A DNA stretch of 64,000 nucleotides, taken from contig BSBK01000762.1 in assembly GCA_027943335.1 (NCBI GenBank), positions 398,501 to 462,500 of the forward strand, written 5' to 3'. The translations under genes and the position numbers were made by a program. Source of the DNA: Chamaecyparis obtusa (Eukaryota > Streptophyta > Pinopsida > Cupressales > Cupressaceae). Position 1 is the first letter of the stretch. Each line of letters begins with the position of its first letter. Below the pieces are notes generated by a model that saw only the letters and a program-made list of their open reading frames with translations, made no database searches and was not told the origin of the DNA. Below, in pieces: positions 33,062 through 44,229 of this stretch.

Positions 33062-34273
33062 ATGGTTAACGGTTTGAAAGTTGAAGATAGACTTGATGGT
33101 TCCTCTAATTTCTCTTCATGGAAATTTAGGATTCTGATTGCACTTTAGGAGAACGACTTTCTTGATTATGTAAATACTGATCCGGAAGAACCTTCTGATG
33201 ATGCTAAGAAAATTCTGTGGAAAAAGAACAAAGTCGTGGCTAAGAAAATTTTGATTGACTCTGTGAAGGATCATTTGCTGCCCATTATTTCCAAATTGTC
33301 TTCAGCAAATGAGATGTTTCAGACTTTAAAAGATTTATATGAGTTCAATAACGCCAGCAAAGCCTTAGCTTTGAGGCGTCAGATTCTACATATTAAGATG
33401 GCTCGAGGAGAATCAATAGTATCCTACTTTATGAAGATCACAAAACTTAAAGTGATTGGTGATTCTATCCCAGACAAGGACTTAGTTATGCTTGCCATGA
33501 ATGGACTTCCCTACTTTTGGGAATCATTCATTCAAGGTATCCATGGAAGAGATGACCTCCCTAAATTTGACAGATTGAGAGCTGATTGCATTCAAGAAGA
33601 ATGCAGACTTGAAGCCAGCGGAAATGGTCGCAAAAACCATCATGAAGATGATCAAGTGCGTGCTGCCCACACCTCTAAAGGAAAAGGGAAGAAAGGGTAT
33701 TTCAAGAGATTCAAAGATAAAGGTTCAGATTCAGCTCCTGCTCTCAAAAGAAAGAAAATTGACATTTCAAAAGTTCAATGCTTTAAATGTGACAAGTTTG
33801 GTCACTATGCTAGAGATTGCACCTTAAGGCCAAAGCCTCAAGCCTCTACTGCTCTCGTTGAGAACTCTTCTCCTAAAAAGGAATCATGTGATGACCCTGA
33901 AGGATTTTGTTTTATCTTTGCTCTGTCCAGTAATATTCCTACAAACAGTGATACCTGGCTAATTGACAGTGGAACTTCGCATCACATCACCAATTACCGT
34001 GATCATCTATTCAACTTGAAGGAAAAGGGCTCACATCTTCAAGTTATCATTGGAAATGATGCAAGCTATTCAGTTAAGGGAGCTGGTTCCACTTCTTTTC
34101 AATTAGATTCAGGCATTTCTCTTCACTTGAGTGATGTTCTCTTTGTGCCTGGCATAAAGAGAAATCTGATTTCAATTTCAGCTCTAGAAGACAAAGGATA
34201 TCATGTTTCTTTTGTTGATGGTAAAGTCCTTGCATGGAAGAACTCAAATTTTCTTTCAGCCCGTGAGATTTGA
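33062..34273 (+). pseudogene. Copia-2 gag and protease
   Basis: ATG at 33062 opens MVNGLKVEDRLDGSSNFSSW, a typical copia gag start. A TAG at 33146-33148 breaks it after IAL; the same frame then stays open to 34273. Capsid segments include VSYFMKITKLKVIGD and WESFIQGIHGRD. The nucleocapsid knuckle CFKCDKFGHYARDC (near 33780) is canonical CCHC. Protease follows with DTWLIDSGTSHHI (catalytic DSG) and FVPGIKRNLISISALEDKGY. One stop codon separates this from an almost intact gag-protease, so decay is modest here. Confidence 0.92.
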
Positions 34274-35469
34274 GTTCGTCATGATAGTCTCTACAAGCTT
34301 TCGGCCTGTCCCATTCAAGCTCTTGCTCATTCTTCTTCAAATCCCAATATTCTTTGGCACAAGAGGTTGGGACATTTAAATTTCATAACCTTAGCCTCTA
34401 TGGATAAAGTTGTCATTGGTCTTCCAAAGCTGAATCAAGACCATGAAAGAATTTGCAAGGGGATACACTCTAGGTAAGAACACTAAGAGCACTTTTCATA
34501 GTAGTGAATCTAAAGCTAAAGAAATTCTAGAATTAATTCATTCAGATTTATGTGGCCCCATGTCTGTTGCTTCTCTTAGTGGTTACTGGTATAATATTAC
34601 TTTTATTGATGAATTCTCTAGAAAGTGTTGGATCTATTTCCTTAAGTCTAAGGAATCAGATGAAGTGTTGTCCCGTTTTAAAGCATTCAAAGCCTTGGTT
34701 GAAAATCTTTCCTGACAAAAGGATTAAGATCCTGACATCTCATAATGGTGGAGAATTTGTGTCCGGAATTTTTCATAACTTTTGTGTTGAAGTTGGGATT
34801 AAGAGGGAGCTATGTGTTCCCTATAATCCTCAACAAAATGTTGTGGCTGAAAGAAAGAATAGGACTGTTGTTGAGGCAGAAAAAGCTATGATCCATGATC
34901 ATAGCCTTCCTACCTTCCTATGGGCTGAAGCGTGTGCAAAACAGCAGTCCACATTCAAAATTGCAGCCCTCATCAGATTCTTGGCAACATGTCTCCTGAA
35001 GAAACTTTCTCAGGATCAAAACCAAACATTAGTTACTTTAGAATTTTTGGATGCCCAATCTACATCCATATTCCAAAAGAGAAAAGATCAAAGTTAGAGC
35101 CTTCAGGTAAGAAAGGGATTTTTGTTGGATATAGTGATTCTTCTAAAGCTTTCAGAATTTATGTGCCTGGTCAAAAGCAAATTGAATTCAGTAGGGATGT
35201 CACTTATGATGAAGATATAGCTTGCAAGTCCCTCAAAGAGTCTAGCATTGTAAATGATGAAGAAGATCTTGAGCACTCTCAAATCTTGTCATGGCTGATC
35301 CCAATCCTCCTTCAAAAATTCAGAGGGAAAATGAAGATTCAGAAAATCCTGCTACTCAACCTGATCCAATTGTTTCTTCAAGTCCCAGCTCTAATCCATT
35401 CAATAAGAAAAGACCATTATGGGCTAGGAACATTGTGGAAGAGGCTGAACCTTTTGCAAAACCTTTTGA
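34274..35469 (+). pseudogene. Copia-2 GAG-pre-integrase and integrase, frameshifted
   Basis: ILWHKRLGHLN (near 34350) is the GAG-pre-integrase. After a one-base shift near 34455 comes YTLGKNTKSTFHSS and ELIHSDLCGPMSV, the core start with catalytic Asp. Another shift near 34712 leads to LTSHNGGEF, where the second catalytic Asp (usual SDNGGEF) is His. Then YNPQQNVVAERKNRTV carries the third acidic residue. A third shift near 34950 gives YFRIFGCPIYIHIP, KGIFVGYSDSSKAFRIY and the acidic linker. The sequence stops at 35469, before reverse transcriptase. Confidence 0.9.
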
Positions 35470-36443
35470 ACAGAGACTCCAACATTGATTTTTGTTGTTA
35501 CCTTCTACATCTGGTTATGTTAGACATTTTGGTGAGCCATATTGTTGATGCTCGTATGCTTCAGTTCACATATCTTTGGTGACATGGGCTCCATGTATTG
35601 TTTGGCACCATTGTCGTTGGTGATTAAGCAAGTGCTTAACCACCAATGACAATTGTCATTGCTATCGGGCCATGTTCGGCATCCTCATACATTTCATTGT
35701 CAGTATGAACCGATTATTCATTGACGGTTCCATGTTTATTTCGTAACATTTGGATAGCCGACTTTATTATCGGCATCATCTTTAATGGCATTTGATACTC
35801 TTAATGATGCTTGTTTTGTACTCTCGGCATCATCTCATTTGTAACGCCCAAGGCGATGGTGCTTCACCTTACTTGGTGGACCGCCTAGTAAGGTGAAGTG
35901 TCACCTTCCTAGGCGCGCCTTATGATTATCGTAAGTCTTCATTTTGTAATGCATGATATTCACTAGTTGTCCCGTATTGGTTCTGTGCATAATCAATAGG
36001 GCAAGCACGAAGTATTGAGCATTGGTTCCTTCAGTATTTTGATACTCTGTTAAGTATTTTATAAGAGAGATATATGTCAAAATCAGTGCGGACATTCTCA
36101 TGCTCTGTGAGTGAGCTATATCATACGTGGCCTTCTCTTTTATGCATTGTATTTTTGTTTCAGCTGTTCTATATCATTTGTACATGATCATTGTGTGATC
36201 ATTTTGAGTATTTCTTGTGAGCAAGACATTATAAGTCTTATTGACTGTCAAGCTGTGACGTCAATGAGAACACGTTTTGTATTTAGTATTGAATCTCAAT
36301 AAAGGTGATACTATTTTGGTGGGCTGGGTTGTTTCCCTCAGTGAGGAGGGTTTTTCCCAGGATAAAGGATTGTGTCTTCTGCTTATGTTCAGCTTTGTTT
36401 TATGCTCTCTTTCATTCTGTTATTTTCTGGTTCATTTCTAACA
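35470..36443 (+). repeat. Copia-2 3' LTR, start missing
   Basis: Matches the 5' LTR from ACAGAGACT onward; about 26 bases of the LTR start are gone together with the reverse transcriptase region and the purine tract. It ends TTTCTAACA. It also serves as an empty-site copy: near 35640 it shows the uninterrupted version of the place where LTR-G entered the 5' LTR. Confidence 0.93.
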
Positions 36444-36874
36444 GAGGTGTCTCTTCAGCATTTGGAGTCTCTTGGTTGAGACTCTTTATTCATCTTAATT
36501 AATCGCAATTTTGTAAGACTGCTGGTGAGCATGGAATACATATATATATTTGATATATATTTTTATTATATATTATATTTTGTATATTTATATATCATAT
36601 TATGTATTATATTATATTTTAATAATGATAATGTTTCATATATTATCATTTGATTTATATTGTATCTATCATTAATTTACTATTTATCTATTATTGTTTC
36701 TTTATTGATCAATTATTTATTACGTGCTATTTATTTACTTACATTTTATATTTTCATTATTATTTATTATCAAATCTTTCCACAGTTAGGCAATTTTATC
36801 TCTTATAGACTTAACAAAATTGGTGTGAAAAAAAAATGATATCACCAATAGGGCTTCAAACAGGGGACATGACA
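36444..36874 (-). repeat. LTR-R 3' LTR, right piece
   Basis: Continues the LTR after Copia-2. AT-rich (TATATATT-type) from 36530 to 36780, ending CAGGGGACATGACA. It lacks the ~170-bp GC-rich block present in the 5' LTR. Confidence 0.88.
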
Positions 36875-37079
36875 ATCCTCCCCTCCCAAAATTGCTTGTC
36901 CACATTACTATAGCTAGGACGTATCTTCCTTTAATTCATATGGGAGTTGCTTCAAAGGCAAAATCTAATAAGGGTGGGTGAATTCAAATACATGCCCTTA
37001 ATTTAATATATCTTTTGCTCCATTCCGTTTACTCAAAAAATAGAGCCCCACATGAAGCATGCACTTGAAACACAAAGGA

Positions 37080-37203
37080 TACACATGAATGCATGAAGAC
37101 ACAGAGCATACACAAAATAGACACATCAACGCATGAAGACACGAAGCATACACAAAGTAGACACATGAATGCATGAAGATGCAAAGCATACACAAAGTAT
37201 ACA
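37080..37203. repeat. 40-bp tandem array, about three copies
   Basis: Unit contains GAATGCATGAAGACAC and AGCATACACAAA. Copies differ by a few bases. Confidence 0.8.
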
Positions 37204-37495
37204 CTCAATATAAACTTTGTTAGATTATTTGATTAAACACTACAATTTATGATTTGCAATTAGCCAAGGTTAGGAAAATTATTTACAAAATTTACTTCTT
37301 CATTGTGCTTTTGACTGTGACCCTACAACCACAAAATGAACACAAGTGCATACATATTCATATAGATTAATAACATTAGCTAGCTAGATGTAGATATAAA
37401 TTCAAAAAATGCAATTTCCTATTGTATTATCATTCTTAATTAATTTGGTTCATAGAGATTGAGTCATGATAAGTTAGTCCAAGTCAATCTCATAC

Positions 37496-38215
37496 TATGC
37501 CCAAGAGCAGAACTTTGACCCCCTTGGCCTCAGTGGCAAGACTTAGACATCCACACAAGGTGGTCTACTTAGCAGGATGCTTGTCTTTCTTCCTTATCTA
37601 TGCCCCATCTCAAATAGTTGATTAACTCCTCATGGTAGGAAGGGTAGGGAGATCATAGTGAGGTTCTCAACTTTGACATCCACCAGAGTGGCCTACTTAG
37701 ATGTTAGTCTTAACCTTCTTACCTACATCTCTCAAGGTAAGAACAGTACGGAGATTACGTTGGAGTTCTCAGTTTGTCCAACCTAAGCCCAAGAGCGGAA
37801 CTTTGGTCCTCTTGGCCTTGATGGCAGAAATTTGGCATTCATCAAGGGGTTCTACTTAGATGGCAACCTTAACCTTCTTACCTACAGCTCTCATGGTAAG
37901 AATGGTATGGCCGTATGGGGATTGTAGTGGAGTTCTCAATTTGTCCAACCTAAGTCCAAGAGCAAGCTTTGGCCCTCTTCGCCTTGATGGCAAAACTTTG
38001 GCATCCATCAAGGTGGTCTACTTAGATGGCAACCTTAACCCTCTTACCTACATCTTTTACGGTAAGAATGGTATAGGGAATGTAGTGGGATTCTCAACTT
38101 GTCCAATCTAAGTCCAAGAGCGGGACTTTGACCCTCTTAGCCTTGATGGCAAAACTTTGGCATCCGTCAAGGTGGTCTACTTAGATGGCAACCTTAACCC
38201 TTTTACCCACATCTC
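37496..38215. repeat. About 160-bp tandem array inside LTR-R
   Basis: Recurring phrases CCAAGAGCGGAACTTTG, CTTGGCCTTGATGGCA and GGTGGTCTACTTAGATGGCA at about 37496, 37787, 37950 and 38107, with one shortened unit at 37640-37780. A related array in opposite orientation is at 40610-41115. Confidence 0.8.
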
Positions 38216-38473
38216 CTCCTACACCAATTCCACATTTCTTTTTATTCTAAATCAAACAAGGGGCATGCATTTGAAACACAGAGAATACACATGAATATGT
38301 GTAGACATAGTTCACTTGGCCCACAGGAAGCAAGAAAATCTAATTAGGACCAAATTCTTCATCAGGTAATATTCACCACTTAGCCCACAAGAGGCAAGAA
38401 TGTCCAACCAAGACCATATTCATCTCTTGGAGTAATCAATTCATCATAATGTCCCTCAGGCTGGTAGGAACAT

Positions 38474-38485
38474 GCTCTGATACCA
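38474..38485 (-). promoter_or_regulatory. LTR-R primer-binding site
   Basis: Minus strand reads TGGTATCAGAGC, two bases from the LTR end; initiator-Met type. Confidence 0.92.
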
Positions 38486-38487
38486 GT

Positions 38488-39713
38488 TGTAATGTCCCCG
38501 TCTGAGTTTACTCCCATTTTTTTATCCTTTTCCCAGTTGAGGTATTTTGTCAAACAGTTTGTGTGAATGCAGTTTGATTTGGTATATTGCTGGTATGGAT
38601 TTCATCAATACGTATATGGAATATATATTCAAACTATGCAAAGAATGTAGGCATTCAGCTTCAAATTTGTCTTGTCTATCTCAGGCTTGTAATGGGCAAA
38701 TAATTAATAACCTAACCTTGATATTGCAAGAGTAATAGAGAATATTTTATATGCACACAACTGAAATGAATTCATTTACTTGCTGGTGCAATCATACAAC
38801 AACTCATATGATGTTATGCCTCACAGCATCAGTACACCCTCAACAGAGACTTCACACATAATCAAGAATCCGTTCAGAAACCAATGCCTAAGAGAAACAC
38901 ACATAATTACTTAGAACTTGATGTCATAAATAACTATGTCTGTGTAGATGCCTCTTCCTTCATTCCCAGCTTAGGATTAAGACATAAATCTTTCTAAATT
39001 AAATGTTTCTTCTTCTTATATTCATCCAATGCTCAGAAATCTAGTTATGACACAGACAATACTATTGGATTTGATCTGTTATCCTTCAGTGCCCTATGCG
39101 GATCTCATAGCCAGATGACAACATATTGGATACAAAAGTGATCCACGGCATCTCACATCATTCAAAGCAGTATCATAGACTGGTCAAAGCCCGATATGTC
39201 TACTACTGATTTCAGATTGGATTTGTTATCTCCATCAGCAGCTATCCTGATCAGAACGAAGCAGTAGACCTAATATATCAGTTCCTTGGCTACCATAATG
39301 ACTCTTCAAACTGAGTTTGAATAACAAATTCAAGTCTTTGACGCTCTCTATTCCCTCTGTTCACTGATTGCTTGATTTACTATTCCTCATCGATGATTTT
39401 CCAAATGCGCTTTTTTCATGATCCAACACTCCTATTTATACCTGTGTGGAGGTGTCTCTTCAGCATTTGAAGTCTCTTGGTTGAGACTCTTCATTCATCT
39501 TAATTAATCGCACTTTTGTAGACGGCTGGTGAGCATGGAATATATATTTTTATTTTTATTTTTGCTAGGGGTATCCCCACAGCCCAGCCCTGCGCCCAAC
39601 CTGCCTTACCTTGGGCTTACATATTGCCAAGTTGGAGTCTAGGAAGGGGCGAGCGGAGGCGAGACTAGTCCCCTAGGGGGGGGGGATCCACAGCCTGCAA
39701 GCAGTCCCCCCTC

Positions 39714-39754
<41 letters not shown>

Positions 39755-40086
39755 TTTGTATATTTATATATCATATTATGTATTATATTATATTTTAATA
39801 ATGATAATGTTTCATATATTATCATTTGATTTATATTGTATCTATCATTAATTTACTATTTTATATTGTAATATTATTCTATCGACTATAATTTATTATT
39901 ATTTCTTTATTTGATCATTTATTTATTACGTGCTATTTATTTGCTTACATTTTATATTTTGATTATTATTTATTATAAAAAAATTCCACAGTTAGGCAAA
40001 TTTGTCTCTTTGAGACTTCACAAAATTGGTGTGAAAAAAAAAAGATGAGGATATCGCCAATAGGGCTTCAAACAGGGGACATGGCA
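38488..40086 (-). repeat. LTR-R 5' LTR (1599 bp)
   Basis: On plus it starts TGTAATGTCCCC and ends GGGGACATGGCA. It preserves the site at about 39441-39450 where the sister LTR received Copia-2, so it shows the uninterrupted sequence. It includes a (TA)n run at about 39721-39749 and a GC-rich insert. Confidence 0.9.
39549..39717. other. GC-rich ~170-bp block present in only one LTR-R LTR
   Basis: Between two stretches that are adjacent in the sister LTR lies GCTAGGGGTATCCCC ... CCCCTAGGGGGGGGGG. Its GC content contrasts sharply with the AT-rich surroundings. It may be a small insertion or part of the original LTR lost from the other copy. Confidence 0.6.
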
Positions 40087-41350
40087 ATTCCTAAGTGTGG
40101 ATTGAAGGATATCTTAAGTACACAAGGATGTTATCTCCTTTGTCGGACTTATAATCTTCGTCAACTATAAATTTCATTCTCAGGCAGGCTGCAAGTAAGA
40201 GTTTAGAAAGATTTTTATTCATTCACTGCTGCATGTAAATTTGGAGTCTTAATTTCTGCATCGTCTGAACTTTGCTCTGATTAATTGAAATAATTCTGCT
40301 ATATAAAATCCTGTTACTAATCATGATGCTATTAGAAAACTTAATCATTCCTGTCTGCAAGAACCATTCTCAGCTATTCATTTCTTGATTAACTATTGTG
40401 GGAATTCTTGAGAAAAATTGAAAAATTCTGATAGAAATCAATAAGGTTAATTTCATGAGATGCATGCTTAGAGTATGCATTATGAAGATATTATCTAGCA
40501 TGTAATTCCTTGTGTTTTTAACATAGATAATGATACTGTAAAAATGCATATTCTAGAACATTAACCCAGCAAGTAATCATTTAGAGGAGAAAGAAATGCA
40601 AAAAGGGAAGCAGATACAAGATCACCAACAAGGTAGACCACCCCATGATGGATGTCCAATATGTTTGCCAATTGGGGCCAGGAAGGTGAGTGTCCGCTCT
40701 TGGGCTTAGATAGGAGGATTTCCAGGCACCCTACTGAGATTTGCTTTCCAACCTCTACGATGGTTGATTGTTGGAAGATGACAAAGGAGACCTGAATAAG
40801 GAGTGTATATACAAGCACCCCACTAAGTAGACCAACCCATGTTGAATGTCCAATGTGTCTATCAGTTGGGGCCAAGAGGGTGGGTGTCCACTCTTGTGCT
40901 TAGTGCGAGGATTGCTCTGGACCAACCTATCATGCTCTCAGTCATAAGAGAATGAATAAGGAAACATGGATAGGGATTGCAGATACAAGTGCCCCACTAG
41001 GTAGACCATCCCATGCTGGATGTCCAATGTGCCTGCCACTTGGGGCCAAGAGGGTGAGTGTCCGCTCTTGGGCTTAGTGTGAAGATTGCTTCAGGCTAAT
41101 CCTATCATGCTTCTTCATTCAAACTCTATTGTGATTGGATACAAAAAAAAATGAATATCGATGTGATATGACCTATCTGATAAATTTACTTTATAATGGT
41201 TGTAGGACTTAAATCAGGGTTTATCTTGTTAAGAGGCATTTTAAATGGTAAAGTTATACCTCTAACTTTCTTAAATTTCTTATATGAATGGAATTTGTGA
41301 TTTTTGGGCAAGATTTAGGACAATACCCAATAGGGGGCATTACAATAACC
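40087..41350 (+). repeat. LTR-R-related repeat in opposite orientation
   Basis: Three units at about 40613, 40805 and 40982 share GTAGACCA-CCCATG and GGGCCA-GAGGGTGAGTGTCC phrases. Their reverse complement resembles the LTR-R array (CCAAGAGCGGA, CTTGGCC). The stretch ends near 41347 with AGGGGGCATTACA, like an LTR end of the same superfamily. Bases 40087-40600 show no coding signal. It looks like a degraded relative of LTR-R; boundaries are uncertain. Confidence 0.55.
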
Positions 41351-41950
41351 GTGATAATAGATATTCTTACAACTGTTGAGCCCCTCCATAGCTTTATCAC
41401 GTGTATATGTAATGTTCATGTCACCTTGATATCTATAAATTTCTAAAGTCTCAAGTTTTCCTATTTCTGGTCATGTTCTGGTTTTGTCAGCTGCTTTGTG
41501 ACGTCCATAGAGTAATTCATTTTAAATTAAAAGATTACTCTATTTTGTTCAAAGTCTCGTTGAAAGCACATTACATTTATATAAGGCTCATCTAAGCTTC
41601 TTTCAGTCTTTTGAGCTATAACAATTGTATCAGTGTTTTTTTCTCAGTTGTATCCAATTAACTCAATCTTTTAAGTTTAATGTTAAAAAAAATGCAAGGG
41701 TGAGGAAGTTAAAACTATATGCTTTATTGTACATATTTGCACTTGATGAAGTTTAAAGTTGCACCAACATACATCAAACTTCAATTTTTGCCACATATCC
41801 TAAATAAATGGCTACAGCATATACAAATATGAAATATACTCCTCCTGTTCAATCTCTCTCTGGGAGAACACCAAAAGCATTTCTAACCAAAAAGTCACTA
41901 TTTTTGTACCAAAGCTTATATAATTGCATATAGAAAAATCAGTTGCATAC

Positions 41951-42358
41951 CTTTCCATTCGGCATTCCAAGTACTTCTTTGAAAAGTCACGACATTTCTC
42001 AGATTTATAGTTATTAGATTTTAAGCATACCATGTAAGTCTTCTTCTCCTGGTGATAAAGGAAAGAAAAGTCACACAGTGATCAGCTACAAATACTCGGT
42101 GCAAGTCTCGGGTTGGCTTCTTTCAAAATAGAGGGATAAATAGTTACCATGCAAGATTCCCTCAAGGAAATCCCATATTATTGCAATACAATTATTGCTT
42201 AAATGATAAATCTAAAAAAGTAAACAAAAAATAAGATGAAAGGGATGTTTTGTGACACAAAGGACTTACTAAGTCACACTCATGAAGATGGTCTAAAGGA
42301 AAAACACCTTTTTCTGGTGGTACAGGCTTCAAACCCCTATTCCCACCAAAAGCACCCC
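41951..42358 (-). CDS. COX19: COX19-like gene, two internal exons (partial)
   Basis: COX19 is a small twin CX9C protein of the mitochondrial intermembrane space needed for cytochrome c oxidase assembly (copper handling). Minus strand: exon 42270-42358 (89 bp) encodes GGAFGGNRGLKPVPPEKGVF and PLDHLHECDL; intron 42049-42269 (221 bp) has a GTAAGT donor and CAG acceptor; exon 41951-42048 (98 bp) encodes EKKTYMVCLKSNNYKSEKCR and DFSKKYLECRME, followed by a GTATGC donor. Joined, both CX9C pairs are intact (C-9-C twice). The first exon (a few codons with the Met) and the last exon (the usual MAKQDMSELGF part) were not found. The exons are undamaged, so this may be a live gene with long introns or a recent partial copy. 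Confidence 0.85.
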
Positions 42359-42762
42359 CTATCACAAAAAGCTTAAATACATGAGTGATGATAAAATGTT
42401 GTATTTAGATCCAAAAGTCCATTTTTTTCAAGGTAATAAAAGATATGAAATCAAGGGCCACACCATATGCTCAAAATTCAAACACTTGAATGACAATTGC
42501 ATGTTTGCATATAGAAATCAAAGATTTAAATCTTTCTAGACATTAAAAGATAGGAATCTAAGGGCCATTTACATTAAGAATCTTTCCGTGAAAAAGGCTC
42601 AATTCCTTAAAACTTTAAACTTGTGTTGGTAATACAAACAATCCCTACAAAAAAGGAAATAAATAACAAAAGATTCAACCAAAATTAGATAAATTCAAGA
42701 TTGCATACTAACAATTATAGATTGATAAAAAATGATTACCATATTATAAATCTATATCACTT

Positions 42763-44159
42763 TGATGGTCCCAACCAATGTTGAGAGGGGAGGGGTGAAT
42801 CAGCACCTATTAAAACTTAAAAACAAATCTGATATAATATACTACAACTGTAAGAAGAACATATTCTAACATAGAAATAGCATCAAACAATCAACGATAA
42901 GCAACACCAGATTTATCACGTGGAAACCCAAATTGGAAGAAAACTATGGTGTGAGCAAACCTCACAAATTTTGCACTTTTTTGAAGTGCGCCCTGTAAGG
43001 AGCCTTCCCTGTTAAAGGATTACAAACGCACTGTTAGATGCGACCTGGTTAAGGGATTTGATACAATAAGGTCTATTAAAGTCTATTGAGTTAAAGGACT
43101 TAAAACACCTAAACAGATGTCACCCGGTTAAGGGATTTAATACAAGGGACCTGTTAAAGTCCACCCAAAATACTAGGATTTCGCTATTGCAATTATCAGA
43201 AAGCAATAGAAGGTTTAATCTTCTGATGATGGCTTTGCTAAGCCTGATAAGATCGTTGTTATACTCAACTGAGAATCATCACCGGTCTCTGCAGGTATGT
43301 TCTCCTTCGCTCTTGTGCTTCTCTGCACACTCTACTTTCTTCTCCTCTCTTTACCTTAGCTTCTTCAGCGTACAGGTTCACTCTTTACTTTGGTAGAATG
43401 AGGGCAAACTATAATCTTGTCAATCAAAGGAATATATAGACTTCTTGCCCTATTTGCTTTTTAAATGCATGACCTATTTACAAATCACCTTCGGATCCAT
43501 CACCCAGTAGAGTATCAGTTCACTGAGGGAACATTCGATGCATGGTATGCTTTATCTACTTTATGAAAGAAACGACAGATGCGTGTCAAAAGCTTTCCTT
43601 CACAAGAGATATCTTCATGTTTTAATGCCTAAGATTCTGGCATTAAAACCTTCAATTGCGCCTTGTACTGATCATCTTGATAACTCAAAGTCTCCCGGAT
43701 TTTGTGCAACAAATCCCGGTCAATGAGTCAGACAACTGTTTGTCAACTATGACTTTCCTCGGTTCATCAGTCGTGAGGAAATCTTCACTTGATCAGTTAA
43801 GATCCTTAGGTTGTGCACAGGTAAGAACCTTTAACCTGTCACCCTCCCTTTCACTGGTTGTACCGGTTGCATCCTTTCCTCGGTTCTTGTTATTGGTTAC
43901 CGGTTGTATCTCCCTAGGTGACCGGTTGCTCTGATGATTGGTTAGAGCATTATTAGTAACAAATACAGTCTCTTCTTATTAGCACAGTGTCACCGGTTCC
44001 CAAACCAGTCTTTCCCCGATGGAGTGTCTATCTTTGCGTCACAGATCGAACACTGGTATCCTTAGTCCTAAATGACAACACCTTTTTGCCAATCAATGGC
44101 AATACCTCTTTTCCCATATACCGGTTGCAATCTTACCGGTTATTCAACTAATGCCAACA
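42763..44159 (+). mobile_element. Family-H solo LTR copy 4 (1.40 kb)
   Basis: Starts TGATGGTCCC, ends AATGCCAACA, and is flanked by CACTT at 42758-42762 and 44160-44164. It has the G-rich hairpin region near the left end, the same GTGGAAACCC and CCGGTTAAGGGATTT phrases as copy 2, and CCGGTTGCA phrases in the right part. It lies between the COX19 exons and the MCM8-like fragment. Confidence 0.9.
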
Positions 44160-44229
44160 CACTTTACATGTAGTAGGAAGTGTTGGCCGCTATGGCACTG
44201 TCTAAAACCTAGCCCAAATTTGAATTTTT

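Larger units (their letters stand above)
21692..36443 (+). mobile_element. Copia-2: Ty1/copia element with RT/RNase H deleted
   Basis: Starts TGTTGAAGTTG, ends TTTCTAACA, and is flanked by GAGGT (21687-21691 and 36444-36448). The uninterrupted site exists in the sister LTR near 39450. Its 5' LTR is split by LTR-G. Primer site, gag, protease and integrase follow in copia order, but the sequence jumps from the region after integrase straight into the 3' LTR, which lacks about 26 bases of its start. Reverse transcriptase and RNase H are therefore gone. Confidence 0.92.
36875..38473 (-). other. LTR-R internal region, non-coding
   Basis: About 1.6 kb between the LTRs. It starts (on plus) with the complement of a polypurine tract (36875-36894). 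It has a 40-bp array (37080-37203) and a ~160-bp array (37496-38215), and ends with a CCCTCAGGCTGG stretch shared with LTR-Z just before the primer site. No gag or pol similarity found in either strand. Confidence 0.75.
20833..40086 (-). mobile_element. LTR-R: non-coding LTR retroelement holding a five-level nest
   Basis: Minus-strand element with 5' LTR 38488-40086, primer-binding site 38474-38485, non-coding internal region 36875-38473, and a 3' LTR split into about 20833-21691 and 36449-36874 by Copia-2. The purine tract next to the 3' LTR (about 36875-36894) and the LTR end TGTCATGTCCCC match LTR-Z, so the two families are related. The outer ~130 bp of the 3' LTR is missing, so no target duplication can be checked. 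No protein-coding capacity was seen. Confidence 0.85.

Noticed and set aside
37496..38215. CRISPR-like array
   Set aside because: Units are about 160 bp and repeat throughout without unique spacers; it is a tandem repeat inside a plant retroelement.
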